The position numbers and the translations under genes were made by a program. Shown in pieces: positions 36,795 to 48,209 of a stretch of 64,000 nt of DNA. The notes under the pieces were generated by a model. That model saw nothing but the letters and a program-made list of their open reading frames with translations, was not told where the DNA came from and searched no databases. The stretch covers positions 17,929,294-17,993,293 of the forward strand of contig JAIUCV010000009.1 of assembly GCA_026724425.1 (NCBI GenBank). Reading direction: 5' to 3'. Each line of letters begins with the position of its first letter. Within the stretch, counting starts at the first letter, position 1. The DNA comes from Erythrophleum ivorense (lineage: Eukaryota > Streptophyta > Magnoliopsida > Fabales > Fabaceae).

Positions 36795-36950
36795 CAGCGG
36801 CAGTTTTAGTTCGATCTTGCCCTCAAGGTAGTCATGAGCAAAGCCTATCATCAGGTGGAGTGGAATTTTTTGGAGGCAATTATGCTAAAGCTTTGTTTTT
36901 GTGATAGATCTATGAATTTAATTATTATGAAATTAAATTTAAGATATGCC
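36795..36950 (+). pseudogene. L1-type LINE reverse transcriptase fragment
   Basis: The plus strand reads about MSKAYHQVEWNFLEAIML followed by KLCFCDRSMNLI, matching the conserved 'SKAYDRVEW.FLE' palm motif of plant L1 reverse transcriptases, with His in place of the Asp of the usual AYDRVEW. Only about 40 residues are recognisable; both sides are AT-rich sequence. It is a short dead remnant. Confidence 0.6.
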
Positions 36951-36959
36951 CTGTTTACT

Positions 36960-39730
36960 TTTTTTTTTGGGGGGGGGGGTTAATACTCTGTTAACTTCTA
37001 GCACATATTAAGTACAAACAAAGGGATGGGATCCTTTATAGTGAAGATTCCAGTGTAGTATCCCTGCAATAATATATATGAGGGAAGAGGTGGAATTTAT
37101 TAAAAAAACATATTTGTTTTAAAAAATAAAACATATTTTGTGAGACACTTCAAAAAAAATGTAGAGAATTTTATTTTAGAAGATCCAATTTTACGAACAA
37201 ATTAGCACATAAAAAAGTCAATTTTTTGCTGATATATAAACTAATAGAGGGTCATTTTAAACTCTCATTGTTAATTTCGACAGAAAAAGAAAAATCTTTT
37301 TCCCCTTACTTGAGTTTTAGTTGGGGTAGTTATTTGTAACATTTATATATTTGGTATTGTATTTACGCTCAATTCATTTAAAACACAAAAATACCAAAAG
37401 TTCAGCTCTCACGTACACAACTTTTTTGTCATTAGAATTGCTCTTGAATCGAATTTTGATTTTTTTTTTTCAAAGAAAACTTATCAAAATTCAGATTTAA
37501 GTTATTTTAAAAATTCGCAAAAATTAAGCCTCGCAGTTCGACTCTGGCTCCACTTGCTAAATATCCGCAACAGCCAACACGTTAACCAATCTATATAAAT
37601 CTTAAAAGAATATTGTTCACTAGCCACGAAGCCATTAGTTTACATATAAAAGTGGCAAATTATAGGTCAAATCAAGTTTCTCAGAGAGATGGAACTCCTT
37701 AGCTTTTTAAAAATACTTTTTTTGATTTTGAAGTATTTGGCCAAGTTTCTAAAAAAAAAAAAATTGAAGTATCTTTTTTATTTTGGGTTACATGACTTTT
37801 GAAGCAAAAAAAATAAATGAATTTTGTAAAACAAAAATATCCATACTCAAAATAATTAATAACCATATCACCTATTATCCTTTTCTACTATATTATCTTC
37901 TTTTCCCATTCTTATTTATTTTCTTATCTTTATATACTTATTTTGATTAAAATATTTTTATTTAATGTGATTTTATTTTTTACATTGTATCTTTATGCGA
38001 TGTTGCTTTCTTAGAAACAAATTATGAATCATCCAGATCTAATTTAAACTATTCATGTTTAATTTTTTTCAATTATTTATTTTTTTCTTTTAATAAAATT
38101 TTTATTTTAAAAAAAATAAAATATAAGATAACTCCCATCAAATAAAAAAATATTAAAAAATTTAAACTATCCATATATATTTTTAAGAAAGCAACACTGC
38201 AATAGATGATTCTGGTAATAAAAATTCTCATTTTAAGGAGCGTGGCTCTAGGCAAATACAAACGCTCGCCCCCTCTGATCGTCCAGGAAGAATTTCAAAC
38301 TACATTTGCTTTTGGAACTTGAGGCTTATAAGTAATGGCCTTTGTAGACGCATAACTTGATTTCAAATTTTTGAAAGAATAGTTTAAAAGTAAAATTTTA
38401 AATATAACATATTGACTTGAAGTGTGTTCTTAACCGTTCTAAGAAAATAGTTCGATTTCAAACCAAGTCTAAATAACATCTGCCCATAATACAATATATA
38501 CATATACAAAGGTCACCAACACAACTATAAATTTACTGAAAAAATTTCTTAAGCGGCTGCAATATTTGATGGATGGGGGACAAAACCCTGTGTTGTACTA
38601 GTTTTTTTTATAGAATTTGAGAACAAATATACCTCTACTTCTTTAAGATGACAAAATAACACATCTTTCCCTTTGCACCACCCCCCCAAAATAATAATAA
38701 TAATATCTAAAGACTATAACTTTATAAATCTAATATTGAAAGATTAAAAATTTAAAATTTTCTTATCATTTAAACATCCCAAAGTTACAAATAACTCTTA
38801 AAATTACTACTAGCCTTTATTCCGTAAGAGGAATTTCAGTTTTTAAAATCATTCCGTATTAATTTTACTTCTGTCATTTTCTACAATAACAATCACATAT
38901 CTTCGCTTTTATCCGTACTTACAAACAACGTGAGCAGAACAGCTCTGCGCATTTAAATCACGACTAATTTTATAAGGAACAAAAGAAGAAATGCAAGATA
39001 TTAGTCAAACTCTGCTTGCAGCCAAACCCATAGTCATCTTCTGTTTCCTGTGAAATGAACCAGGACAAGATGTATATTCCCTAGACTATACTCTAGAAAA
39101 ACGTATTCCAGTTCTTCACATCATGAAAAAAGGGGGGGGGGGGGGGGGGAGAAAAAGACCAATGACTCTTACATGGCGTAGTACAACAATGCAATTTATA
39201 AAGAGACGAAAGATAAATGAAAAACAATAATCTAAAATGAGAGACAAATGAGATACACAATACCTCTGACTACTCCCCTTGAGACCAAAATTGATAAGAC
39301 AATTTTTAACTTCCATTTACATGTCAGTCGCTAAGAAGAAACCAAAGGCATAATGTAGATATAGCTTGTGCTAATGATTTTAATACATGTGTAATTACAA
39401 AAAATATTACAAATTAATTGAAGAGACTGGAAAGCTATGGCTAGCTTTGCTTACTGTTAAGCAAGTGCAGTTTTTCTTTCTCCTTGAAAACCTCATCCTT
39501 TTTTATTTTAAAACGACTTTTATGTATCCAATTCATGTTGCATTTGTCAGTTATCAGGTGATGATTCTTGGACACTGTACTATGTGATAACGAATAAGCC
39601 TTCTTTCAACTGTCTTCAAATGGCTAGAAAGGTCAAGATAACTTTTGCGGGCAACAGCAGTTTGCTTTTTATCATTTATCAGACGTTGTTGATGGCAATT
39701 TTTCTTTCTTGGAACAAGTTTCTGCATCAT
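36960..39730. other. Very AT-rich intergenic sequence
   Basis: No supported gene. It contains an 11-bp G run at 36969-36979 and a run of about 18 G at 39132-39149, many A and T runs, and an inverted-repeat-like AT stretch near 38080-38160. The frames at 38073-38261 and 39116-39316 are low-complexity shadows. Confidence 0.4.
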
Positions 39731-40246
39731 TTATCTATCACTGTTGGATGGCTGAAATAACTTGACTAACTTGTGAAGCTTTGGAGCAGTTTCTCCATCC
39801 CCGTGGTTCTCAAACAACTCATGTTTTTTTAAGCTCGTCCTCTGATCTGGAATACTTCCACTCCCAACCAATTTATGTTTCCCGATTTTCTTTTTCTCAA
39901 GTCCTGGATTTGATGATGAGAAAACTCGTCTTTTATCTTTCTCTGTCACCAGTTGGGAGTTTAGTGGATCTGAAAGTTGCAATCGGCATATTTCATTGGT
40001 GCCCTCCTCGGTCTTAATTTTACATCTCTCAGCCTCAAAAACCTCTCTTTCCTCAACAATTCCACTACTCATGGTTTCAAGAACAACTTTGCCAAAAACA
40101 AATCTTATCTCTGAAAGGTGACCTGTCCCAAACAAATTATAGTTTATTTCAAAATTCCTTTTTTCACTCCTGTAAGATTCAACATTATCGATCAGCACTT
40201 TGAAGACTTCAGCCACATCCTTTCCGGTTTTTCTTGGTACAAAAAC
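39731..40246 (-). CDS. Terminal exon of an uncharacterised plant gene
   Basis: An open frame of about 171 codons runs from a good acceptor site (minus-strand TTTTTCCTAG just above 40246) to a stop at 39731. It begins VFVPRKTGKDVAEVFKVLIDN, continues SYRSEKRNFEINYNLFG and IRFVFGKVVLETM, and ends in a charged tail (EKKKIGKHK, KLHKLVKLFQ). The in-frame acceptor, the even amino-acid mix and the lack of stops suggest a real last exon rather than chance. The first ATG-like start lies inside, so an upstream exon is expected. I do not recognise the family; it looks like a nuclear regulatory or meiosis-type protein end, but that is a guess. The next minus-strand coding piece I see is the exon at 51732-52044, beyond two gypsy insertions. 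Confidence 0.6.
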   Translation of the reverse strand, partial: VFVPRKTGKDVAEVFKVLIDNVESYRSEKRNFEINYNLFGTGHLSEIRFVFGKVVLETMSSGIVEEREVFEAERCKIKTEEGTNEICRLQLSDPLNSQLVTEKDKRRVFSSSNPGLEKKKIGKHKLVGSGSIPDQRTSLKKHELFENHGDGETAPKLHKLVKLFQPSNSDR

Positions 40247-40966
40247 CTAGGAAAAACAGAAGTATTCAGTCCAATTGAACCTCTGAACTACCAAAACGCA
40301 ACACATTCTGGGCACAAATGAAAGATTTACGCAAGGAGAAAAATTACCAGAAAGCAACACATTCAAACGGACATAGATGAAAGATTTACATACGGAGAAA
40401 AATGACCAGAAAGCGACACATATTCAAGTAGACAAAGGAGAAATGATTTACAGAGGGGGAAAAACTACCTTAACCTAAGAGAATAATTTAGAGTCAGAGC
40501 TACTATTTGAATATGGTAATTCAGCCAGAAAGATGATGTCCCAGTACAGAAACGTAGTGTTATATACTGCCTCAATTCTATTTCCAATTATTTACCTACC
40601 ATCCATTATTTATTTATATTACTTGAATTTATTGTCTTGAATAGGGAAAAACATATTTTCTCCCAAGCTACACCTTATTCATAAACTAATTACTTAAGAA
40701 CATAATAAAATCATTAGAGGAGAAAAATAAGCTTTTTTCTTTTTCTTTTCCACAGCATTTTTATGTCCTCAGTTCTTATTAGCAAAAAAAGAAAAAAAAG
40801 AAAACAGAGCAACAATATGCTACCAATTGTGTTTCCAAACATAATGATTTCCAAATTTTTAAAATCAAGAGAACATCAGAACGTTGCACACAGCCAGCAA
40901 AACTTATATTAAAACAACTTATTTATGAAGCTTTTGTTTTAGAAATTGAGATGATAAACTTCCCTT
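40247..40966. other. Probable intron or intergenic sequence
   Basis: Contains a short direct repeat (blocks starting 'gaaagatttac' near 40320 and 40380, with 'gagaaaaa.taccagaaag' following each), then AT-rich sequence. No gene is visible. If the flanking minus-strand exons belong to one gene, this is intron. Confidence 0.4.
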
Positions 40967-42041
40967 TAGAGGTGTCCAGGGAGCTAAACGTTGACAGTCA
41001 AAACCAAAGTTTGGTTCGGTTACTTAATTGTATGGTTTAGTTTGGTTTGGTTTACAATTCTTTGTTGTATGATTTGGCTCATGGTTTGTAAATTCCAACT
41101 TAATCATATGAACTGAACCAAACAAAACACACATCACATTTTTAAAAATACAAGTGCACAGCATACACAATAGGGCGGCCCAGTACACAAGGCTCCCACT
41201 AGGTGGGGTCTGAGGAGGGTAGTTGTACGCAGCCTTACCCCTGTTTTTTTTTACAGAGAGGCTGTTTCCAGTTCGAACCCATGACCTCCAGGTCACTCAG
41301 CGGCAACCCTACTGTTGCGCCAAGGCACAGCATACACAATAAACAATATAAAATTTTTTTGTGGAGCTGTAGCCCTATCCTTTTTTTAGTCAACCTCTTA
41401 GACTCTTATTCTTCTTCTAATCTCACACCAGCCCATCTACTGATTGATCGTTGCACTGGGTTGTTTTACTTTGTCATTGGACCCTTAGACAATGTAGAAG
41501 AATTGTTCATGACTTTAAACTGTATTAACCACTGAAATTTGAGTGGACAACCATTATTAACTTATTATAATTGCTTTTTCCTTTTTTTTTTCTTTTCAAT
41601 TATTCTGCAAAGCATAGATACTTCTATTTTTAGGCATGTCAGTGTGTGGGACACCAACATTGCCACGACACACTGCTAACACGAGTATGGAAATGTCAAA
41701 ATAAAAACGTATTCTTTAGCTCACGTCCAAACATGGCTGGCCCTAAAAAAGTGGAAATTTAAATAATATAGTTTAACATTTTTTTATTTAATAGAATTTC
41801 ATGGAAAATAATAGTGTAAGGTATATAAAATATAGAAGAAGCATGATTAATCAATTATTGACATTTTTAATGTATCTAGATAAGCATTTCCAGAGGATAA
41901 TAGAAAAGCCTGAAAACCCAATGAACTGTGGGACCAAACCAAGATTGAGGATTCGATTCAGGTAGTTCTTTAAGTACTCTTAGTTTGGATTGGTTTGGTT
42001 TCTAAAACTTTAAGGACTGTAAAGGACCATGAACAACCCTA
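40967..42041. mobile_element. Possible hAT-type non-autonomous DNA transposon
   Basis: The left end TAGAGGTGTCCA (40967) and the right end, whose reverse complement is TAGGGTTGTTCA (42041), resemble the TAGGGGTGTTCA-like termini of plant hAT miniature elements. Both subterminal regions carry the 'aaccaaa/tttggttcggtt' motifs common in such elements (41004-41055 and 41935-42000). No transposase frame is present. I found no 8-bp target duplication, so the ends may have decayed. A SINE sits inside it. Confidence 0.4.
41173..41324 (-). mobile_element. SINE resembling the Au family, 152 bp, with 17-bp target duplication
   Basis: Read on the minus strand the unit starts CTTGGCGCAACAGTAGGGTT (tRNA-like box A region), has box B as GGTTCGAAC (41279 back to 41271), then 'ggtaaggctgcgtaca' and 'gggagccttgtg', the layout I recall for Au SINEs. 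It is flanked by a perfect 17-bp direct repeat, GCACAGCATACACAATA, at 41156-41172 and 41325-41341. Perfect duplication implies a fairly recent LINE-mediated insertion. It would be transcribed by RNA polymerase III from its internal promoter and encodes no protein. Confidence 0.9.
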
Positions 42042-42143
42042 TTTTATGTACATGAGGACCTAAAGAAGAATTTTATCTAAAATTGGCAAAAACAGACTAA
42101 AAATCTATCCTTTTATCCACAGAAGCAATATTAATCACAAATG

Positions 42144-42237
42144 TATGTGTGCACGTGCATGCATGCATGCGCGTGTGTGTGTCTGTGTGCACACGTACGC
42201 ATGTGTGTGCGTGTGCATGTGCATGTGCATGTGCGTG
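42144..42237 (+). repeat. Alternating purine-pyrimidine tract, mostly TG/CG/CA steps
   Basis: About 94 bp of almost unbroken purine-pyrimidine alternation ('gcatgcatgcgcgtgtgtgt', then 'gtgtgcatgtgcatgtgcat'). Such tracts can adopt left-handed Z-DNA under supercoiling and mutate in length quickly. The 66-codon frame over it is a translation of the repeat. Confidence 0.85.
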
Positions 42238-42362
42238 ACTTACAAGATGAAAATTCATAGACTGATCAACTTGAAATGTACTAACTTGTCTTGTGTTCTG
42301 ATTACAATTTATACAATTATGAATTATATTTCAGATACTACTTAGGCATTTACCAGATCATC

Positions 42363-42549
42363 TGATAGGTAGAAGAAGACTAAGATAGAGAAGAATAGAA
42401 GAAAGAGAATTGAGATGAATGGGCAACTGTATTAACAACTGGAATGAATCCTTCTTCTGGTAGGTACAGCTTGTATAGCTAGTTAGCCATAATACCTGAC
42501 TAACTAAATACCCTCAATTATTTCAGTTACTTATTAAAGACTGATAACA
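42363..42549 (-). repeat. 3' LTR of gypsy element 1
   Basis: 187 bp, direct repeat of 45890-46073 with scattered substitutions and one or two short indels ('ccttcttctggtaggtacag' here, a shorter form there). Confidence 0.9.
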
Positions 42550-42649
42550 ATACCTTCCCCCTGGAAAAAGACCCCTGACCACAAGGGTTATTACATTCAT
42601 TTACACATTCTTAAAAATTCAGGAGACGTCCATTGTAGATCATAGAGCT

Positions 42650-43712
42650 TGACCCAAGTTGCTTCTTCATTGAACCAGTACTTCTGTCATGGTCTTCCCC
42701 TCTTCTGAACATCCCTTTTGTGTAGGATCTTCTCAAGCTCTACATGTTTTGGTCAGCTAGGCCAATCAGTCGGTGGTTGTCTTTGAGCCGTGGCTGGGTC
42801 AGGACAAGGATTCAGCAATGATACATGAAACATATGATGAGTCTTGCAGTCCTTAGGCAAATCCAGTTCATAAGCTACTGCTCCCACCTATGAAATCTTA
42901 TAAGGCCCAAAATACCATGGTGCAAACTTCTATGTACTTCTAGTTGCCGCCGTGATTTGTTGGTAAGACTGTAGCTTTAAAAATACCCACTCCCCTACCT
43001 GAAATTGCCCATCCCACCTCCTCTTATCTACTTGTTGCTTCATCCTATTGGAGGTCCTATGGATGTGATGCTTGATTACAGCTATCATCTCTTCTCTAGC
43101 TATGAAAGATCGATCCACAGCCTCCACTACTGCCTCTTTAGCCAAATATGCAATATGGATAGGTGGCTTTTGTCCATACATGATCTCATAGAGTGTAGCT
43201 TGTATTGCCGAATGAAATGTGGTATTATACCACCATTCGGCTAATGGGAGCCACTTAGACCATTCCTTGGGCAATTCCCACATCATGCATCTTAAAGAAG
43301 TTACTAGGCAATGGTTCAATACCTCTGATTGGCCATCTGACTATGGATGGTATGCTGATGTAAGCTGCTGCCGCACCCCCAATTGTCTCAAAAGTTCCTT
43401 CCAAAAATTACTCAAAAAGATTGGGTCCCTCACTAATCACTTTTGTAAGAGCCCCATGCAACAAACTTGGTCTAGGAACTGTTAAGCTATAGTAGAGGCT
43501 ATATTGGGGTGAGTCAAAGGGATAAAATGAGCATATTTACTCAATCTATCTATGACTACCATTATTGTATCCTTCCCATTCGATCTAGGCAACCATTTAA
43601 TGAAGTCCCTAGATATACTCTCCCAAATACCTTAAGGAATAGGTAGCATTTGAAGTAATCCTGGGTTTGCCATTGTCTCACTCTTGCATCTAGCGCAAGT
43701 ATCTAGCATGTG
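42650..43712 (-). pseudogene. Integrase and chromodomain-like end of gypsy element 1
   Basis: Minus-strand frames give the zinc-binding end HMLDTCARCK (about 43710), a core with DTIMVVIDRLSKYAHF (about 43580-43535), a stretch LTSAYHP, stop, SDGQSEVLNHCL (about 43360-43310) that keeps the third catalytic Glu, WWYNTTFHSAI (about 43230), and KKQQVDKRR-like and VGEWVFLKL blocks (about 43030-42970). The end FNEEATWVKLYDLQ (about 42680-42640) fits the last part of a chromodomain. The longest open piece is 129 codons (42930-43319). Stops and shifts make it inactive. Confidence 0.8.
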
Positions 43713-44170
43713 TTTATGAGGCCAATCGACATAACCACAAATTCATAGTGGCTGAAATGGGTCTTAAAAGCTGTCTTTTGGACATCTTTGGAATCCATTC
43801 TTATTTGGTGATACCCTGCTCTCAAATCAAACTTAGTAAAATATTGATCCCCTTGTAGCTCATAAAATAGCCCTTCTACCATAGGAATGGGAAATTTATC
43901 TTTGACTGTCTTCTTGTTCAACTCCTTATAATTGATGCACATCCTCCATATCCCATCCATCTTTTCAACAACTATTATAAGGGCTACATATGGTGAGGAA
44001 CTGTCTTAAATTACCCCTGGTTGTAATAGTTCTTCAACCATATTCTCAATCACATCTTTCTAGGCTACTGGATACTTGTATAGCCTAATGTTGATTGGAT
44101 TCATCCCCTCCTAGAGGGTGATGCTATGATTGTGCCCTTCTCTGAGTGGTGACAATGAAGTTAATTTTTC
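43713..44170 (-). pseudogene. N-terminal part of reverse transcriptase, gypsy element 1
   Basis: The minus frame reads WRMCINYKELNKKTVKDKFP, then FTKFDLRAGYHQIRM with the first catalytic Asp, then FKTHFSHYEFVVMSIGLIN (43960-43713). It then joins directly to the integrase zinc finger at about 43712. The catalytic YVDD/FDDI box, the rest of the palm and thumb, RNase H and the connection to integrase are gone, a loss of roughly 1.5 kb judged from the usual domain lengths. Confidence 0.82.
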
Positions 44171-44599
44171 AAATACATCTTGAAACCCTTCCAAAAGTTA
44201 CTAAATAGGTTCAGGTATTGCCCCTTCCTTTTTGACCTGAATTGCCTTACAATTTGCTTTCTCTTCCCCTCTATTCACAGCCTATATAAAGAAATATTGA
44301 ATTTTTTCCTTTCTAATTTCTTGCAGTTGTTTCTGTGTGACTACCTTCCATTTGTTGGGACTATTTGCCTCTAGTTCTACCAACCTTCCCTTGTACTAAA
44401 ACAACATAATGAGTCCAGCAAAATCCCATTGTACACACGTAATAGGCTTAAGCCACTGCATCCCAAGAACCATCTCACATCTATTTATAGGTATGATAAA
44501 TGGGTCTATGATGAACTCTTCTCCTTGCATCTTGCACCTAAAATTCTTACAAACTCCCTAAATTGATAATTGTCCCCCTCCAACTAATGTTACTTTAGA

Positions 44600-45870
44600 A
44601 TTTTCCAACTCCTCCACTATCACTGCTAGCTTCTGGCTGTTATTGCATCAATGAAATCATGGGTGCTACCACTATCAATCAAGATGTGTAACACCTTCCT
44701 TCCTAACTGCCCTAGAACTCTCATGGTGTTTCTTTCTATTCCTTCTATAGCATTCGGGAAAATTTTAGGAGTCCTGATGACTTCTTGGGTAGATTCTGCC
44801 TTTTCCTCATTGTCTTCTCCAATTCCTTGGACTTCATCAATTTCTATCAAAGGCAGCGGCATCCTTTTCCCATGAGGACAATCATGATCCTTGGGGTATT
44901 TTTCAAGATCGAAATGATAGAGATTATTAACTCTGTGCTCTTCAATTTCCTCTGGGGTTAATACCTTCCGAATCTTGACTCCCCCTTTATTACCCCCATT
45001 TCCCTCCTGTTTGTTATAGCTTGAAGAACCCATACCAAATGGCTTGGTAGTCTTATCATGATTACTATATGATTGATTCTTTAAAAGCCCCACCCTTGTT
45101 ACATTTCTGGTACTCTCACTCTCGCTAGAGGATTGGCAATTCTCATGGTGTCAAGTAAGGACCTAGGTCCAAAGAGTCTTACACCCCTTGCAATATCCTT
45201 CTTGAGACTCACCATATAACAGCTAATCAAGTACGATTCTGGTAGCTTTAATTTGCATGTCAGGTCATCAAACGCATATTGATAGTCATCGACACTTCCC
45301 ACTTGCCTCAGCTACATCAGCTCCTCCATTGGTCCTTGTAAATTGGCCCAAAACATTCTTGATTGCCTTTGCAAATATTTCCCAAGAAATAACTCGATCT
45401 TCTTGGAGTCTTTCCTATGATTAGTGCCATCTAAATCCTATCTCATCTAAGTGTAAGCTGGCCACTATCACCTTCATATCATTTGGTGTCTCATCCAACA
45501 GAAAATATCTTTCGCATTTCTTGGCCTATCCGACAACATCCTCTCTTGTAAACCTGGGAAAATCCATCTTCATAAATCATGTTGGTAATTGATAAATTCC
45601 TCCCTTGTTCTCATCAACCTCCTATACTTTGTTCACCATCATTTCTGCTCCTCTTAGAATCACCTATGTCCCTCTTATTTTTCCTTGTCTCAACCCCCCA
45701 TGACTTGGGTCGTTTGTGCCAATAAACCTTGTAACAATTCTAGAATGCCTAGCATCCGTTACTCCATAGTCGACATCTTGGTATCGATGTCATGTGCAAG
45801 CAAATGCATCCTCTCCTCTAACTTGCGCAACATTGTCTGGGAACATGTCACCTCTGCCATAGGTCCAAAG
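44600..45870 (-). pseudogene. gag-protease of gypsy element 1
   Basis: Starting near 45860 the minus strand shows FGPMAEVTCSQTMLRKLEE (a coiled-coil-like start), scattered capsid pieces (KIELFLGKYLQRQ; VGSVDDYQYAFDDL; SYLISCYMVSLKKDI, 45390-45180) and a zinc-knuckle remnant (LYHFDLEKYPKDHDCPHGK, about 44935-44880). The protease active site is intact as LHILIDSGSTHDFI (about 44700-44660). The last open piece is 155 codons (44626-45093). Several stops and frameshifts separate the parts. Confidence 0.78.
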
Positions 45871-45876
45871 AAAGTG

Positions 45877-45888
45877 GCTTTGATATCA
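45877..45888 (-). promoter_or_regulatory. Primer-binding site, gypsy element 1
   Basis: Minus strand TGATATCAAAGC, 10 of 12 bases matching TGGTATCAGAGC for initiator-Met tRNA, one base inside the 5' LTR end. Confidence 0.75.
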
Positions 45889-45889
45889 T

Positions 45890-46073
45890 TGATAGGTAGA
45901 AGAAGAATGAGATAGAAAAGAATAGAAGAAAGAGAATGGAGATGAATGGGCAACCGTATTAATAACTAGAATGAATCCTTCTTGTAGGTACAACTTTAAT
46001 AGTAAGCCGTAATACCTTACTAACTAACCTACCTACCTCAACTATTTTAGTTACTTATTAAAGACATCTAACA
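45890..46073 (-). repeat. 5' LTR of gypsy element 1
   Basis: 184-bp partner of 42363-42549, adjoining the primer-binding site on its inner side, which sets the element's direction. Confidence 0.9.
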
Positions 46074-46186
46074 TCATCCGTATTTGAATTGCAAGGCTTG
46101 TTAAGAGTAGCAAACTTTTATGTCTAAGTGGGCTTTAGGGTACATACACTAGTGTATTTATGTTTTGCCTTTAGTCACTTAGTATC

Positions 46187-46613
46187 TGATGGAACACTCT
46201 TCTAGTTTAGCCTTATTTATCAAGGAAGAGTCGGTTATCCCCCCATAACAGAGAAACAAAGGAAAGATGAGCCAAAACCAGATTTATAGTAGCTAGGAAA
46301 AAGAAAATAAATGAGAAAGATAGCAAAATGCAGCGAAAATGCCGACTGACTTTAGAGAGGCCAAGATCTCACCCAGCTCTACCCAAATTCTCCACACCCT
46401 TCTCGCGCCTTTGATTCCCATATATTTCCCCTAACTGTTTTCCATTTTTTTCTTCTCTCACCCATGTGACATTAGTGTTAGTTATTGCTATCCAATCCTT
46501 AATTTATCCTTTTGTCTAACTTATCTAACTCACTCCCCCTCTCACCCATATTTCTCTCCCATCTCCTTTCACAACTCTTTCTAATTTTAGGCCCAACAGC
46601 CAAGGGCCCATCA
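46187..46613 (-). repeat. 3' LTR of gypsy element 2
   Basis: 427 bp, TGATGGGCCC to TTCCATCA on the minus strand, direct repeat of 51022-51444 with roughly one change in ten by eye. A purine-rich tract lies just inside it. Confidence 0.9.
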
Positions 46614-46639
46614 TTCCCCTTTTCATCAAGCTTCACCTT

Positions 46640-47830
46640 ATCCTCAAGGTGAAATTTAGGAAACTGCATTTTGATGATATCCCATTTCTCCCCATTGCTT
46701 TCAAATTCTGGCAATCTTTTCCACTTAATAAGGACTTCTATTTCTCCATTGGTAAGCTTTTAAACCTTCATCACATCTTCTGGTTGTACTAGCAATTCCA
46801 AGTCTTCTGTAAGTGAAGAAGGAAGTTCCTGTGGTACAATTGCTCATTGTAGGGACTTTTTAAGTTGTGAAACATGAAACACTAATGAATCCTTGTAGTT
46901 TCAAGGAGTTGCAAGCAATAGACCACTGCTCCTTTTTTCTCCGGCACTTTATAAGGATTATAGAACCTAGGAGATAGCTTTTCATTGTATTTCTTGGCCA
47001 AAGCTTTCATCCTATAAGGTCTGAGTTTGAGATACACAAAATCTCCTTCCTCAAATTGCACCTCCCTTCTCTTCTTATTAGCATACTCTTTTATATAATT
47101 CTATGTTTTCTCTAGCTGCTCCTTCAATTCAGAAATGATAGCATTATGCTCTCTCCTATGCACTTTGTCCTCCTCAAGAGCAAAGGGGTTTTCATCCCAC
47201 CTAAATATAGTTGATAGGTCTCTTTCATACAAAGCCTTCAAAGGAGTCATTCCCGTGGAGCCGTTATAGCTTGTATTAAACCAATATTCTGCCCAAGATA
47301 TCCATTTCCACCATTGCCTAGGATTGTCCCCCACAAAACACCTTAATAAGTCTCTCCAACTTTGGTTGACTGCCCCCATTTGCCAGTCAAATTCAAGATG
47401 ATAACCTAAAGCATAACTCAGAGAAGTTCCAAGCAATTTAAACAATTCACACCATAATTGGCTGATAGAGATTCTATCCCTATCTGGAACAATGGATTTC
47501 GGGAAACACCACCTCTTTAACAAATAGTTCAACAACCTCCTTAGTAGAAAAGGGTGCGTTAAAGCTGCTAAGTGACCATATTTGGTCAACCTATCAACAA
47601 CCACCATAATAGTGTCAAACTTATTAGATTTAGGAAATCCCAACATAAAATCCATACTAATATCTTCCCATATTTGTTGAGGGATGGGAAGTGGCTGCAA
47701 CAACCCTGCTAGGTTTACTTCATATTTATTTTTGGCATGTTTCACACATAGCCACATATTGCTATACATCTCTCTTCATACCCCCCAATAGACTACTCCA
47801 ACCGATCTTTTATAGGTTCTCAAATATCCC
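46640..47830 (-). pseudogene. Integrase of gypsy element 2, one catalytic residue lost
   Basis: A 222-codon open piece (47101-47769) reads LLQPLPIPQQIWEDISMDFM (first Asp), DTIMVVVDRLTKYGHL, KSIVPDRDRISIS (second Asp), then YHLEFDWQMGAVNQSW where related elements have Q-T-E-V-V-N, so the third catalytic acid is Gly. WWKWISWAEYWFNTSY and MTPLKALYERD follow. Downstream pieces (EYANKKRREVQFEEGDFVYLKL, KLSPRFYNPYKV) are the C-terminal DNA-binding part. The lost Glu and the frameshifts mean no integration activity. Confidence 0.85.
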
Positions 47831-48209
47831 TAATGCCCACCTAAAGCAGAATCATAAAATTCTTTGATCAACTCCTCAATCTTAAGGGAAGACCAAGGAA
47901 TCACCATTTTTCCTTGACACATTAGGCAACCCCTTTTGAGACTATAACCAGCAGCTACCTCCTATCCTGTTACAAGTTGTTAAACAATGGTTGCTAATTT
48001 CAGATCTTGCTTTACTTCTTGATCCAAAGCTTCAATCTCTTCAAATTCCCAAAGTGAAAATGCCATCAACTCCACCTTTTCATCCCTCCTAGATAAAGCA
48101 TCCACCACCCTATTTTGAGACCCCAGCTTATAATTAATTTCAAACTTCTATCCTTGGAATTTATATATCCATTTCTACTGGCCAGGGTCTATTAAATGCT
48201 GTGAGCATT

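Larger units (their letters stand above)
42363..46073 (-). mobile_element. Ty3/gypsy element 1, 3.7 kb, short LTRs, internally deleted
   Basis: LTRs of 187 bp (42363-42549) and 184 bp (45890-46073) begin TGTTA and end CTATCA on the minus strand. The element is bounded by TCATC at 42358-42362 and TCATC at 46074-46078, a perfect target duplication. A primer-binding site lies next to the right LTR. In minus order it carries gag, zinc-knuckle remnant, protease, the first part of RT, the integrase zinc finger and core, and a chromodomain-like end. Small size, very short LTRs and a chromodomain suggest the Reina group of chromoviruses, which is inference. All frames are broken, and RT and RNase H are largely deleted. 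Confidence 0.9.

Noticed and set aside
41173..41324. tRNA gene
   Set aside because: Only box A and box B-like parts are tRNA-like. The rest is the SINE body, and no cloverleaf forms.
40959..42049. 8-bp hAT target duplication
   Set aside because: The flanks CTTCCCTT and TTTTATGT do not match, so the hAT call stays low confidence.
42145..42345. 66-codon frame rich in Cys and Val
   Set aside because: It is the translation of the alternating TG/CG tract.
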